In this document: piece after piece, positions 1-8,882 of the stretch
Position numbering within the stretch: the first letter of the stretch is position 1
Layout of the letters: every line of letters starts with the position of its first letter
Source of the DNA: Nocardioides alcanivorans
GTDB taxonomy: Bacteria; Actinomycetota; Actinomycetes; Propionibacteriales; Nocardioidaceae
Direction of reading: 5' to 3'
Assembly (NCBI RefSeq): GCF_021555175.1
Contig: NZ_JAKGRW010000019.1
Coordinates: 186,001 to 250,000, forward strand
DNA: 64,000 nt
The notes under the pieces: model-generated
The model's input: only the letters and a program-made list of their open reading frames with translations
Database searches by the model: none
Told to the model about the DNA's origin: nothing
Translations under genes and position numbers: made by a program

Positions 1-77
1 AGCTCGTCGCCGACGGCGACGTCCTCGAAGAAGGTCTCGACCACCGGGTTGTCCGTCACTGCTGCTTCCTCACTCAC
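1..77 (-). CDS. MaoC-family dehydratase, N-terminal end only (partial)
   Basis: Only the first 25 codons or so lie in the window; the gene runs off the left edge. The reading frame opens with GTG at 77 and overlaps the stop of the upstream hydratase gene in a GTGA. The visible peptide contains the run ETFFEDVAVGDEL, which is the usual opening of a MaoC-like (R)-specific hydratase domain. Paired with the FAS1-type dehydratase just upstream, it probably supplies the second hot-dog half of a two-gene enoyl-CoA hydratase. An alternative inner GTG start (codon 7) would also work. Function is inferred from a short segment and context. Confidence 0.6.
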   Translation of the reverse strand, partial: MSEEAAVTDNPVVETFFEDVAVGDE

Positions 78-574
78 GGTCGGGCGATCATCGAGGTGGT
101 GGCCTCGGCCACCAGCTCGTCGCGTTGGTTGGTGTAGGTGGTGCGCCACGTGACCAGCACGAAACGGCCGGAACGCCCCTGCTTCTCGACGATCGACTCG
201 ACGGTGCGCACCATGGTCAGCTCGTCGCGGTGGTAGGCGGGCAGGTGGAAGGTCGTCGACTCACCACCGGCCATCCGCTTGGGCGCGTCGGGGAACTGCA
301 GGTTGCCGCTGGCGGCGCCCGACGAGCCGTCGGCCCTCAGGTCGCCGAGCGGGGTGACGCCGAGGACGGCGTACTGCAGGAACAGGGGTGGGCACACCAC
401 GTCGGCGTAGCCGTGGGCCCGCGCGAACTCGGCATTGAACCACAACGGGTTGTGGTCACCGACGGACGAGGCCCAGCGTTGCCAGTCGCGTCGGTTGACC
501 TCGCCAACTGCCCGTGCCGCCTCGGTGCCCACGCGGGCGGCGACCTCGTCGGGGATCAGGGTCTGTTCAGTCAT
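74..574 (-). CDS. FAS1-like/MaoC N-terminal dehydratase domain protein
   Basis: A 166-residue single hot-dog protein of the FAS1-like dehydratase (MaoC N-terminal) type, expected to hydrate or dehydrate an acyl-CoA together with a catalytic MaoC partner. The N-terminal part has the typical NRRDWQRWASSVGDHNPLW stretch followed by a CPP motif, as in this family. The next gene begins inside its stop codon and looks like the MaoC partner, so the two probably form a heteromer. It is the fifth gene of a minus-strand operon headed by two acyl-CoA dehydrogenases and two CoA-transferases. The start at ATG 574 is preceded by GAGA; no stronger start is visible. Substrate unknown. Confidence 0.75.
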   Translation of the reverse strand: MTEQTLIPDEVAARVGTEAARAVGEVNRRDWQRWASSVGDHNPLWFNAEFARAHGYADVVCPPLFLQYAVLGVTPLGDLRADGSSGAASGNLQFPDAPKRMAGGESTTFHLPAYHRDELTMVRTVESIVEKQGRSGRFVLVTWRTTYTNQRDELVAEATTSMIARP

Positions 575-592
575 CAGTCATCTCTCGAGAAG

Positions 593-1878
593 TCAGGCGA
601 GTTGGCGGTCGGTCACGAGCCCGCGGGCGACGAGGTCGTCGTACTGCTCGCGGGTGCGGCCGAGGAGGGTCAGATAGACGTATTCGTTGTCGGCCCCGAA
701 GCCCGGCACCGGCCGTCCCCAGGCGAGCTCGAAGTCGTCGCTGCGCCACGGGTGGCCGGGATAGCGATGGGTGCCGATCGCCGGGTGCTCGCGTTCCTGG
801 AACCAGTCGCGCGCAGCGAGATGGGGGTCATCGAGCAGACGCGGTTCCGACATGACCTCGGCGGCGGGGACCCGGGCAGTGACGAGCGGGGGCACGATGT
901 CGTCCACCGGCCGGGTCGCGCACCACGCTGCCAGGCGGTCGCGGATCGCCCGGCTGTGGGTACGACGCCCCTCGGCATCCGCACCCGACGCGGCGAGGTC
1001 GCCCATCGCCACGACCGCCGTGAGCGCCGCCCAGTCACGGTCGTCACGCACCGTGATCGCCACCCAACGCTCCTCGTCGGCGGTGGCGAAGACATCCTGC
1101 AGGGCGTGGGGATCGGTGTTGCCGAGCACCTGCGGGTCGCGGTCGTTGAACTGGCGGTCGAGGAAGAACTCACCGATCTCGACGAGCACGTTCTCGGCCT
1201 GGGCGATCTCGACGAGGCCGCCACGGCCGGTGCTCTCGCGGTCCCACAACGCAGCGGTGACGGCGAAGGCGACACCGGCCGGAGCCGCCTCGTCCATGTG
1301 GTAGTTCTCGCCGGCCGAGTCGGGCTCCTCGCCCTCGTAGCCGTCCATCGCGGCGATGCCGACCAGCGAGTTGAAGTTGGGTCCGTAGCCGAGGTAGCCG
1401 CTCATCGGCCCGGTCCTGCCCAGCGGTGGCATCCGGGCCACCACGAGGCGGGGGTTGATCTCGAGCAGACGCTCGTGACCGATGCCGAGCTTCTCCAGCA
1501 CCCCGTTGGTGTTGTTCTCCACGAGCACGTCGCTGACCCGGACGAGATCGAGGAACGCCTCGTGCCCCTCGGGGGTGTCGAGGTTCATCGAGACCGCGAG
1601 CTTGTTGCGGGCGTGCCAGTTGAAGACCGCGGAGCGGTCATAGGGCCGCTCCCCGGATCCTTGTCGGGGTAGGTGCCCCCGTGGTAGCCGGTGGCGGCGA
1701 TCGACTCCTTGGTCACCTTCGAGGAGACCTGGCGGCTGAGGCGGTTGTTGCCCTCGACCCGGATCACCTCCGCACCGAGGTCGCCGAGCAGCGCGGTGGC
1801 GCCGGGGCCTGACCACACGACGGTGAGGTCGATGACCCGGATGCCGCTCAGGGGAAGGTCGGTCTCGAGTCCAGTCAT
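593..1878 (-). CDS. Class III (CaiB/BaiF) CoA-transferase, frameshifted in this sequence
   Basis: Family III CoA-transferase that would move CoA between organic acids. The N-terminal half (from ATG 1878, opening with IRVIDLTVVWSGPGA) and the C-terminal half (SAVFNWHARNKLAVSMNLDT onward) lie in different frames that meet near 1657-1662. Adding one G to the GGGG run (minus strand) restores the sequence DPGERPYDRSAVFN and gives 428 residues, close to the family length of about 400. I therefore treat it as one gene with a one-base homopolymer deletion, not as two genes. Its ATG overlaps the stop of the preceding CoA-transferase (ATGA), and the two transferases may form a heteromer, as known for some aromatic-acid CoA-transferases. 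Confidence 0.75.
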
Positions 1879-3077
1879 CACGCTGCTCCTTCCGCACGCA
1901 GCTCGGCACGCAGCTCGGCACCGTGCTGGTCCAGCAGTGGGGCGGTGCTGCGCAGCTCGAAGCCCCGCTCCATCCGCCAGGGCGCACCGGCATATTCCAG
2001 GCGCCCGGCGACCGGGTGGTCGGCAGGCACGAAGACGTCGCGCCCCCGGAAGTGCTCGTGGTCCATCACCTCGGAGACCGAGAGGAACGCGGTCACCGGG
2101 ATCCGCGCTGCTTCCGCGGCCTCCATGACCTCGACCTTGGGGCGGGTCGCGAACCACGTGGCGACGTACGCCAGGAAGTCCTCGCGGTCCTGGCCGGCGA
2201 CGGTCTGCCGGTCGAGGAAGCGCTCGCGGAACGCCGGGTCGTCGGCAGCGATGAGCTCGACGAAGCGGTTCCAGAAGACCTGGTTGGTCACATAGACCAT
2301 GACGAAGCCGTCGTTGGTGCGGAACGGGCCGGTGAAGGTGGCCCCGTGCCGGTGCGGGCTGCGGGCGCCGCGAGGTGCGGTCATGCCGGAGTAGGCCGCC
2401 GAGAGCAGGTAGGAGGCTCGCCGGTCGGCACCGGAGAGCAACACCTCCTGACCGGAGACGTCGATCGTGGCGCCCCGGTCGAACCGACGGGCGCGCAGCA
2501 CCGCGGCCATCGTGGCCTGTGCGGCGGAGCGACCGACCGTGTAGTGCTCGAGCAGGCCCGGCTTGCGCAAGGGTGCGCGGTCGGCCTGCCCCGTGGCGTT
2601 CATCGGCCCACCGGTGGCCTGGAGGACGAGACCGCTGGCCTCCCGGTCGCGGTCGGGCCCGGTCTGGCCGAACGGGCTGATCCGGGTGACCACGAGGGTC
2701 GGGTTCTCGGCGCGCAGCACGTCCGGCCCGAGGCCGAGCGACTCCAGGTGGCCGGGACGGAAGGACTCGACGACCGCGTGGGAACGGCGCACGAGAGCAA
2801 GGAAGGTCTCGCGGTCAGCAGGTTCGCGCAGGTCGAGGGCGATCGAGCGCTTGTTGGTGTTGAGGTGCAGGAAGAGGGCACTCCGCTCCGGGTCCGGCTG
2901 GTCTCCGGGGAACGGTCCCCACGCACGCGTCAGGCTGCCCTCGTGGGGCTTCTCGACCTTGACGACGTCGGCCCCGAAATCGGCGAAGGTCTTCGTGGCG
3001 AACTCGCCTGCGACCCACCGGGAGAGATCGAGCACCCGGATGTCGGAGAGCACCTGACGGGGTTCAGACCTGGACAA
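1878..3077 (-). CDS. Class III (CaiB/BaiF) CoA-transferase
   Basis: A 399-residue CaiB/BaiF family protein. The motif IRVLDLSRWVAGEFATK near the N-terminus and the ADVVKVEKP segment with downstream LNTNKRSIALDL are family hallmarks. Start choice: TTG at 3077 is preceded by GAGGAGG at a good distance and overlaps the end of the upstream dehydrogenase; a GTG at 3053 is the alternative and would remove eight residues. It sits between an acyl-CoA dehydrogenase and a second CoA-transferase of the same class, all with overlapping ends, so translation is probably coupled. Substrate unknown; activation of a carboxylic acid ahead of alpha-beta dehydrogenation is the likely role. Confidence 0.8.
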   Translation of the reverse strand: MSRSEPRQVLSDIRVLDLSRWVAGEFATKTFADFGADVVKVEKPHEGSLTRAWGPFPGDQPDPERSALFLHLNTNKRSIALDLREPADRETFLALVRRSHAVVESFRPGHLESLGLGPDVLRAENPTLVVTRISPFGQTGPDRDREASGLVLQATGGPMNATGQADRAPLRKPGLLEHYTVGRSAAQATMAAVLRARRFDRGATIDVSGQEVLLSGADRRASYLLSAAYSGMTAPRGARSPHRHGATFTGPFRTNDGFVMVYVTNQVFWNRFVELIAADDPAFRERFLDRQTVAGQDREDFLAYVATWFATRPKVEVMEAAEAARIPVTAFLSVSEVMDHEHFRGRDVFVPADHPVAGRLEYAGAPWRMERGFELRSTAPLLDQHGAELRAELRAEGAA

Positions 3078-4179
3078 GGCCGGCCTCCTCAGCGAGCCAT
3101 GCGGCCGCAGTGTCGGCGGTACCGTCCAGGCTGGAGAGCACCCGCGCCCGCTCCGACCACAGGTGCAGGTCGGTCTCGAGCACGTAGCCCATGCCACCGT
3201 GCAGTTGGTGCGCGTCCAAGGTCGCCCGCTTGGCGGCGGTGGTGGCGTGCATCCGCGCCACTGCCGACTCCCGCACCGCGAGTTCCCCTCGACCGCAGGC
3301 TGCGACGGCCGCGAGCGCGGAGAGTCGCGCCGCCTGCACGCCGATGTGCATGTCGGCGATCAGGTGCTGCGCAGCCTGGAACGACCCGATCGGCCTTCCG
3401 AACTGGTGACGTTCACGCGCATGGTCGACGGCACGCCGCATGGCTTCCTCGGCGACGCCGACGAGTTCGACGCAGCGCATCGAGGAGAGTGTGTGGGAGA
3501 CCCGTCGGAGGTCGTCGACGGCGAGTGGGCCGGTCGCGTCCTCGGCGTCGATCCGCACGCGGTCGAGGACCACGCGGAACTGGCCCGGGCCCCCCATCAC
3601 GTCGAGCGGCGCGACCTCGACACCGGTGGCGTCGGGCACCAGCAGCATGCCGTGCACGTGCCCGTCGGCCGCGGCGGTCACGAAGATCCGGTCGGCCAGG
3701 TCGACATCGCAGACGTGGTCGATCCTTCCGGAGACCCGCCAGCCGTCGCCGTCACGCTCCGCGGTCAGCCGCGGTCGTACGTCGTGGGCGTCGCCCGGGT
3801 CGGCCAGGGCGATCGTGCCGCGCAACTCCCCGGCGCAGATGCCGGGGAGCACCCGCGAGCGCAGGGCGTCGTCACCGAGTCGATCGATCGCGATGCCGAG
3901 GGACACCGTGTTGACGACGACCGACGGCGCCAACGACCGCCCTGCCTCGAGCAGGTAGGTGGCGACGTCGTCGAGACGACCGTCCATGCCGCCGTAGGCC
4001 TCGGCGAAGGGAAGGCCGAGCACCCCGGCCGCGGTCAGGGACTTCCACAGCTCCGCCGGGAAGCGGTCGGCACCGGGCTCGCGCAACGAGCGCACGAGCG
4101 TGGTGGGGCAGGCGGAGTCGAGCAGGTCGTGGAGCATGCCGCGGAGGTCGAGCTCCTCCTGGCTGGGGACGAGTTTCAC
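3064..4179 (-). CDS. Acyl-CoA dehydrogenase (short, second-subunit type)
   Basis: A 371-residue flavoprotein of the acyl-CoA dehydrogenase superfamily. The helical N-terminus starts MKLVPSQEELDLRGML; the C-terminal domain carries RHQFGRPIGSFQAAQH and LHGGMGYVLETDLHLW, as in the divergent actinobacterial FadE subunits that pair with a more canonical subunit. The neighbour immediately upstream (4193-5377) is such a canonical subunit, so an alpha2beta2 heterotetramer like the mycobacterial steroid dehydrogenases is plausible. Gap to the upstream gene is 13 bases; the downstream CoA-transferase start overlaps it. Pair function is inferred from family precedent. Confidence 0.85.
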   Translation of the reverse strand: MKLVPSQEELDLRGMLHDLLDSACPTTLVRSLREPGADRFPAELWKSLTAAGVLGLPFAEAYGGMDGRLDDVATYLLEAGRSLAPSVVVNTVSLGIAIDRLGDDALRSRVLPGICAGELRGTIALADPGDAHDVRPRLTAERDGDGWRVSGRIDHVCDVDLADRIFVTAAADGHVHGMLLVPDATGVEVAPLDVMGGPGQFRVVLDRVRIDAEDATGPLAVDDLRRVSHTLSSMRCVELVGVAEEAMRRAVDHARERHQFGRPIGSFQAAQHLIADMHIGVQAARLSALAAVAACGRGELAVRESAVARMHATTAAKRATLDAHQLHGGMGYVLETDLHLWSERARVLSSLDGTADTAAAWLAEEAGLVQV

Positions 4180-4192
4180 TGGTCTCCTCGGG

Positions 4193-5377
4193 TCAGCGGC
4201 CGGAACTGGGCAGGGCGTGGCCGCGTTGGGCGATGACGTCGCGCAGCACCTCGTTGGTGCCCGCGCCGAAGCGCAGCAACGGGGCGGCGCGATAGAGCCG
4301 TTCGAAGCCCCCGGCCAACGGGGCCTCGGGGTTGCGGTGCGCGAGCAGTCCCTCGGGACCGAGCAGGTCCATCGCGGTGTCGGCGATGCGTTGGCGCAGT
4401 TCGCTGGTGAAGATCTTCTCGGTGCTCACCTCGACCGTGGGGATGGTCCCCTCGGCGAGCAGTGAGGATGCCTCGTAGCCCATCAGGGTCGCGGCCTCGA
4501 CGTCGGCGACCAGACCAGCAAGGCGGCGTACGGCGACCGGGTCGTCAGCGATCACCCGGCCGTCGGCGCGGGGTTGCCGGGCCAGGTCGACGAGATCTTC
4601 GACCGAACGCCGTAGGTCGCCGGCATTGGTGAGTGCACCTCGCTCGAGGTCGAGGGCGCCGGTGATGTAGCGCCAGCCCTTGTTCACCTCACCGATCAGG
4701 TTGTCGGCAGGGACACGCACGTCATCGAAGAAGGCCTCGTTGGTGCGGTAGCCGGACCAGGCGATGAGCGGTCGGATCGTCACCCCGGGGTGGTCGATCG
4801 GCACGATGATCACCGAGATGCCCTTGTGTCGCGGGGCATCCGGGTCGGTGCGGACGCACAGCCACTCGTGGGTGGAGCGCTGGGCGCCGGAGTTCCAGAT
4901 CTTCGAGCCGTTGATGACCCACTCGTTGGTGGCCTCGTCGAGCACGGCGCGGGTGCGGAGCGAGGCGAGGTCGGTGCCGGCATCGGGCTCGGAGTAGCCG
5001 ACGGCGCAGATCATCTCGCCGCGTGCGATCGGCGGCAGGAACTCCGCCTTGTTCTGCTCCGTGCCGTGTCGCATGATCATCGGCGCGACCGACGTGACCG
5101 TGAGGTCGGGGCCGGGGACGCCCCAGTACTCGAACTCGCTCACGAGCAGGTGCTGGTGCACGGCCCCCAGGCCGAGACCACCGAACTCCACGGGCCAGTT
5201 GAGGCCGAACCATCCCTTGTCACCGATGGCCTTGCGGAAGGCCGCCACCTCGCCGCCCTTGAACTCGAGGTCGTGCTCGGCCAGTTCTGCGCGCAACGCG
5301 GGTGTGACGTGCGTGCGCAGGAAGTCACGGACCTCTTCGAGCCACTCCTGCTGGCCCTCGTCCAGCTCGAATTCCAT
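4193..5377 (-). CDS. Acyl-CoA dehydrogenase (canonical subunit)
   Basis: First gene of the minus-strand operon. The protein has the standard three-domain acyl-CoA dehydrogenase layout: FAD-contact motif GYSEPDAGTDLASL, the WVINGSKIWNSGA strand, and the C-terminal FGAGTNEVLRDVIAQRG segment. I place the start at ATG 5377 (394 residues) because MEFELDEGQQEWLEEVRDFL is the usual beginning; a GTG at 5401 would add eight residues. It is divergently oriented from the IclR-family gene at 5542, which is the obvious candidate regulator of this operon. It introduces an alpha-beta double bond into an acyl-CoA thioester with electrons going to ETF; substrate unknown. Confidence 0.88.
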   Translation of the reverse strand: MEFELDEGQQEWLEEVRDFLRTHVTPALRAELAEHDLEFKGGEVAAFRKAIGDKGWFGLNWPVEFGGLGLGAVHQHLLVSEFEYWGVPGPDLTVTSVAPMIMRHGTEQNKAEFLPPIARGEMICAVGYSEPDAGTDLASLRTRAVLDEATNEWVINGSKIWNSGAQRSTHEWLCVRTDPDAPRHKGISVIIVPIDHPGVTIRPLIAWSGYRTNEAFFDDVRVPADNLIGEVNKGWRYITGALDLERGALTNAGDLRRSVEDLVDLARQPRADGRVIADDPVAVRRLAGLVADVEAATLMGYEASSLLAEGTIPTVEVSTEKIFTSELRQRIADTAMDLLGPEGLLAHRNPEAPLAGGFERLYRAAPLLRFGAGTNEVLRDVIAQRGHALPSSGR

Positions 5378-5541
5378 GCCGTTTGCCACCGCACCCCTCA
5401 CTCACTTGAACTATTTCTATCAGTCATATCAGCGCCGGGCTTGCCAAAACCTTGACCGGTCCAGCAGAGTGAGACTCGGATCACCCAAGCAAGTGTTAGG
5501 TTGCCAGTACCAACTGACCCGGAAACGGAGGACGACGCGCC

Positions 5542-6353
5542 ATGACCATGACGCCCGTAGACCTGACTGCCGAGGTGCACGACACCCTCGCGAAGACAAC
5601 TGCTCCGCGTCCGGGAGTGGTCGAGCGCCTGACGCAGATCCTGGACGTCTTCACGACCGGCAGCGAGCGCCTGCTCCTCGACGACATCACGGAGGCGACG
5701 GGCCTCCCCGTTCCACCGCCTTCCGACTTCTCAGCCAGATGGTGGAGCTCGATTGGCTCGAGCACGACGTGGCTGGCTACCAGCTCGGCTCGCGCGCCCT
5801 CCGGATCGGCATGCGCGGGACCGACCACTCCGACGTACGAGCGGCGGCGGCCGACGAGCTCAACGTGCTGCAGCTGCGCACCGGCGGTGTCGCCCACCTG
5901 TCGGTGCTGGAGGGGGCGAGCGTCCACTACCTCGACAAGGTCGGGGGCCAGGCCCTCCACAGCATCCCGTCGGCGGTCGGCTCACGGTTGCGCGCGGACA
6001 CGACCACCAGCGGCCACGCCCTGCTTGCCTGGCTCGAGCCCGAGAACATCGATGCGATGTTCAGCCGGGTGACCAACCTGACCCGCGAGCTGCCGGCGCT
6101 GCACGGCCTCCTCATGCGCGTACGGCAGCAGCACGGTCTGGCCTACTCCCCTGCAGAGTTCTGCCGAATGGGCATCGGCACCGTCGCCGCGCCCGTGATC
6201 GGCCCGCAAGGAGCGGTCGCCGCCGTCTCGGTCGCCGTCAAGAACGGGCCTCGCCTCGAGCAGATCGCGCCACTCGTCGCGCACGCCGCCCGTCGTACCT
6301 CGCAGACGCTCTTCCCCAACTGGACCCCGCCAGCGGCCCGTCGAGGCCGCTGA
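5542..6353 (+). CDS. IclR-family transcriptional regulator, frameshifted in this sequence
   Basis: Transcription factor with an N-terminal winged helix (VVERLTQILDVF start of domain) and a C-terminal effector domain (VHYLDKVGGQALHSIPS). The two halves are in different frames meeting near 5706-5710: the run CTCCCCG should read with five C, giving GLPRSTAFRLLSQM, exactly as in the paralogue at 20268. With that base the protein has 270 residues. Both IclR proteins end in FPxWTPP, so they are close paralogues. It faces the acyl-CoA dehydrogenase operon across 164 bases and probably controls it. No Shine-Dalgarno stronger than GGAGG at 5526 was seen. The frameshift looks like a homopolymer error. 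Confidence 0.8.
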
Positions 6354-6366
6354 CGGTCCGAACCAC

Positions 6367-7377
6367 TCAGGCGGTGGCGATGAGCTCCTCGCTGAGTTGC
6401 CACAGGGCGGCGGCCTGGGCGGGATCGACGGCCCACGGCTTGACCTCGGGGGAGATCGCACAGTCCGCGAGGTAGAGCCCGCCGCGGTCGTCAAGGTCCG
6501 AGCTGGTCGCCGCCCACACGGCGGTGGTGGCGCCCTGGGCCGGGGTCCGGAAGGTCATCCGTCGGGGCTTCTCCTGGCTGGCAGTCCCACCGCCCACGGC
6601 CGCGCCGCCGACCACCACGGCGCCCCCGGCATCAGCACCGGCCCTCGCGGTCTCCGCGGCTTCCGCCTTCGCTGCTGCTTCGGCGCTCAACCGCGCCATC
6701 TCACGGAAGTCGTCCTTGTCCATGTGGCGAGCGAGTTCGGTGGCGACCGAGCCCGGGTGGACAGCGAAGGAACGCACCCCGTCGGCAGCCCAGCGGCGGT
6801 CGGCCTCGACGGTGAAGAGGATGTTGGCAGTCTTGGCAGCGCCGTAGGCCTCGAACTTGTCGTAGTCGCGGCGCTCCCAGTCGACATCGGCCAGATCCAC
6901 CGCGCCGAGACCGTGACCGGCCGAGGACAGGTTCACGATCCGAGAACCCGGCCCAAACAGCGGTCGCAACGCGGTAGTGAGGGCGAAGTGGCCCAGGTGG
7001 TTGGTGCCGAACTGGAGCTCGTGCCCCTGCACCGTACGACGCAGCGGGGTGAACATGACGCCGGCGTTGTTGACCAGCACGTCGATGCGTTCGACCAGCC
7101 CGCTGAGCGCCGCGGCGCCATGGGCGACCGACGTGAGGTCGGCGAGATCGAGTTCGACCGTGTGCACCGGAGCGCTCGCCAGCGCCGAGACGTCCTCGAA
7201 GGCCGCGGCCAACCGTTCCGGGTCACGGCCGACGAGCACGGTCTCGGCACCCGCGGCGGCAAGTGCCCGTGCGGTCTCCAGACCCATCCCGGTCGTGGCG
7301 CCGGTGACGACGGCGACGCGACCGGTGAGGTCGGCGCCCGCGAGCACCTCGGTCAGGGCAGGGTCGAGTTCGGTCAC
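6367..7377 (-). CDS. Short-chain dehydrogenase/reductase (retinol-dehydrogenase-like)
   Basis: A 336-residue SDR. Cofactor motif TGATTGMG at about residues 26-33, LVNNAGVMFTP near 101, and the active-site YGAAKTAN near 178, with a catalytic Ser in NLSSAGHG. The pattern LQFGTNHLGHFAL is typical of the retinol/WW-oxidoreductase-like SDR group. Residues about 231-272 form an Ala/Gly/Glu-rich low-complexity insertion not expected in the family. GTG 7377 overlaps the stop of the upstream carboxyltransferase (GTGA), giving translational coupling. It converges on the IclR gene with a 13-base gap. Substrate unknown, probably a lipophilic alcohol or ketone. Confidence 0.82.
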   Translation of the reverse strand: MTELDPALTEVLAGADLTGRVAVVTGATTGMGLETARALAAAGAETVLVGRDPERLAAAFEDVSALASAPVHTVELDLADLTSVAHGAAALSGLVERIDVLVNNAGVMFTPLRRTVQGHELQFGTNHLGHFALTTALRPLFGPGSRIVNLSSAGHGLGAVDLADVDWERRDYDKFEAYGAAKTANILFTVEADRRWAADGVRSFAVHPGSVATELARHMDKDDFREMARLSAEAAAKAEAAETARAGADAGGAVVVGGAAVGGGTASQEKPRRMTFRTPAQGATTAVWAATSSDLDDRGGLYLADCAISPEVKPWAVDPAQAAALWQLSEELIATA

Positions 7378-8882
7378 GGCAGTCCTCCGGTGTGTACGAC
7401 GGGGGCGGCGGGCGTGGTCCGCCGGCCGCGGGAGAGTCGGAGTCCGTCGAGGACGGCGTTGCGCAACTCGCGCGGATCGATCACGTCGTCGTACGTCGCC
7501 GAGGAGGCCAGTCGCCACGGACCGGAGGCCTCGTTGTCGACCAAGGCCTTCGTGGTCTCGGCGTCGGCCTTGGCGGTGGCGCCTCCGACGGCAGCCGGGA
7601 TGCCACCCAGCGTCGCGCCCGGGAAGGCCAGGCAGACGGTCTGGTTGTCATAGGGGTTCTGACCCATGATCGAGCTGCCGAAGCCGAAGGCCTTGCGCAC
7701 GGTGACATGGATCTTGGGCACCTGTGCCCGGTGCTGGGCAGCGAAGAAACGAGCAGCCGCACGCAGGATCCCGGCGCGCTCCGAGGCGCTTCCGGCCAGC
7801 ACGCCCGGGTTGTCGGCCAACTGCACCAAAGGCAGGTGGAACGCCGTTGCCCGCTCCACGAACCGCGCACCCTTCTCGGCCGCGGCCACGTCGATCGAGC
7901 CGGCGAGCACCGAAGGCTGGTTGGCGACGATGGCCACGGGCTGGCCCTGCATCCGGGCAAGCCCGGTCAGCAGCGAGCGACCGTGGTCGGGCGAGAGCTC
8001 GAGAAAGCTGCCCTCGTCGACCAGTTCCTCCACGACCAATCGCATGTCGTAGGGCTGCCGGTCGCCCGGCGGCACCACGTCGAGCACCCGGTCGAGCAGC
8101 CGCCGACCGGGCGCCTCCTCGACCTCGGGCGGCCACTGCCAGGCGTTGCTGGGCAGCAGCCCGAGCCATTGCCGCACCACGGCGACGGCCTGGCGTTGGT
8201 CATCGACGACCAGGTGCGCGACCCCACTGGCGCCGGCATGCACGTCGACACCGCCGAGCTCCTCCTTGGTCACGACCTCGCCCAGTGCCGCCTTCACCAG
8301 CGGCGGACCCGCGGTGAAGAGTGACGCGTCGCCACGCACCATGACGGTCAGGTCGGAGAGCGGAGCCGCGAGCGCGCCGTGACCCGCTGAGGGGCCGGTG
8401 ACCACCGCAACCGTCGGCACCAGTCCGGAGAGTTCCACCAACGCCTGCAGATCGTTGGGCGCGGGCCGGTGGGCAACGAGCGCGTTCGTGGCGCGGTGTC
8501 CGGCGCCCTCGAGGAAGAGCACCAGCGGACACAGCTCTCGCCTCGCCAACTCGGCCAACCGGGTGCGCTTGCTGGCCGCGGCGACGCCGATCGACCCGCC
8601 GGCCACGGTGAAGTCCTCCGCTCCCACCAGCACCGGACGCCCGTCGATCGTGCCCGACCCCGCGACGAACGCATCAGCAGGGGCGTCGGCACTCCCGGCC
8701 AGCAGCCCGAGCTCGGTGAAGGAACCTTCGTCCAGCAGCGCCGCGATGCGCGCCCGTGCGTCGAGGCGACCGGAGCGACGTACCTTCTCGAGCTTCTCCG
8801 GGCCGCCCATCGCAGCTGCCGCGGCCCGACGTCGTTCGAGGTCGCGCAGCAGCGGCTCCCAGGCCTCGCGATGACCGGTCAC
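7374..8882 (-). CDS. Acyl-CoA carboxylase carboxyltransferase (AccD/PccB-like) subunit
   Basis: A 502-residue protein with two crotonase-fold carboxyltransferase halves. The N-half includes GGSIGVAAASKRTRLAELA and the oxyanion-hole region TGPSAGHGALAAPLSD; the C-half includes PVAIVANQPSVLAGSID and the LADNPGVLAG segment. Such proteins transfer carboxyl from biotin to an acyl-CoA. No biotin carboxylase or biotin carrier gene is in the window, so a partner must be encoded elsewhere, or the protein works on a different acceptor or as a decarboxylase-type subunit. Start GTG 8882 overlaps the acyl-CoA synthetase stop. Its place in a catabolic operon suggests carboxylation of a branched acyl-CoA. 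Confidence 0.8.
   Translation of the reverse strand: MTGHREAWEPLLRDLERRRAAAAAMGGPEKLEKVRRSGRLDARARIAALLDEGSFTELGLLAGSADAPADAFVAGSGTIDGRPVLVGAEDFTVAGGSIGVAAASKRTRLAELARRELCPLVLFLEGAGHRATNALVAHRPAPNDLQALVELSGLVPTVAVVTGPSAGHGALAAPLSDLTVMVRGDASLFTAGPPLVKAALGEVVTKEELGGVDVHAGASGVAHLVVDDQRQAVAVVRQWLGLLPSNAWQWPPEVEEAPGRRLLDRVLDVVPPGDRQPYDMRLVVEELVDEGSFLELSPDHGRSLLTGLARMQGQPVAIVANQPSVLAGSIDVAAAEKGARFVERATAFHLPLVQLADNPGVLAGSASERAGILRAAARFFAAQHRAQVPKIHVTVRKAFGFGSSIMGQNPYDNQTVCLAFPGATLGGIPAAVGGATAKADAETTKALVDNEASGPWRLASSATYDDVIDPRELRNAVLDGLRLSRGRRTTPAAPVVHTGGLP

Noticed and set aside
1923..3914. Long plus-strand open frame of 663 codons opposite the CoA-transferase and dehydrogenase genes
   Set aside because: High-GC antisense shadow of real minus-strand genes; no family motifs, composition of mirror translations (Arg/Gly/His rich).
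5488..5501. Second KstR2-like site AGCAAGTGTTAGGT in the IclR/dehydrogenase promoter
   Set aside because: Two mismatches at fixed positions destroy the palindrome's right half; an IclR gene is adjacent, not KstR2.
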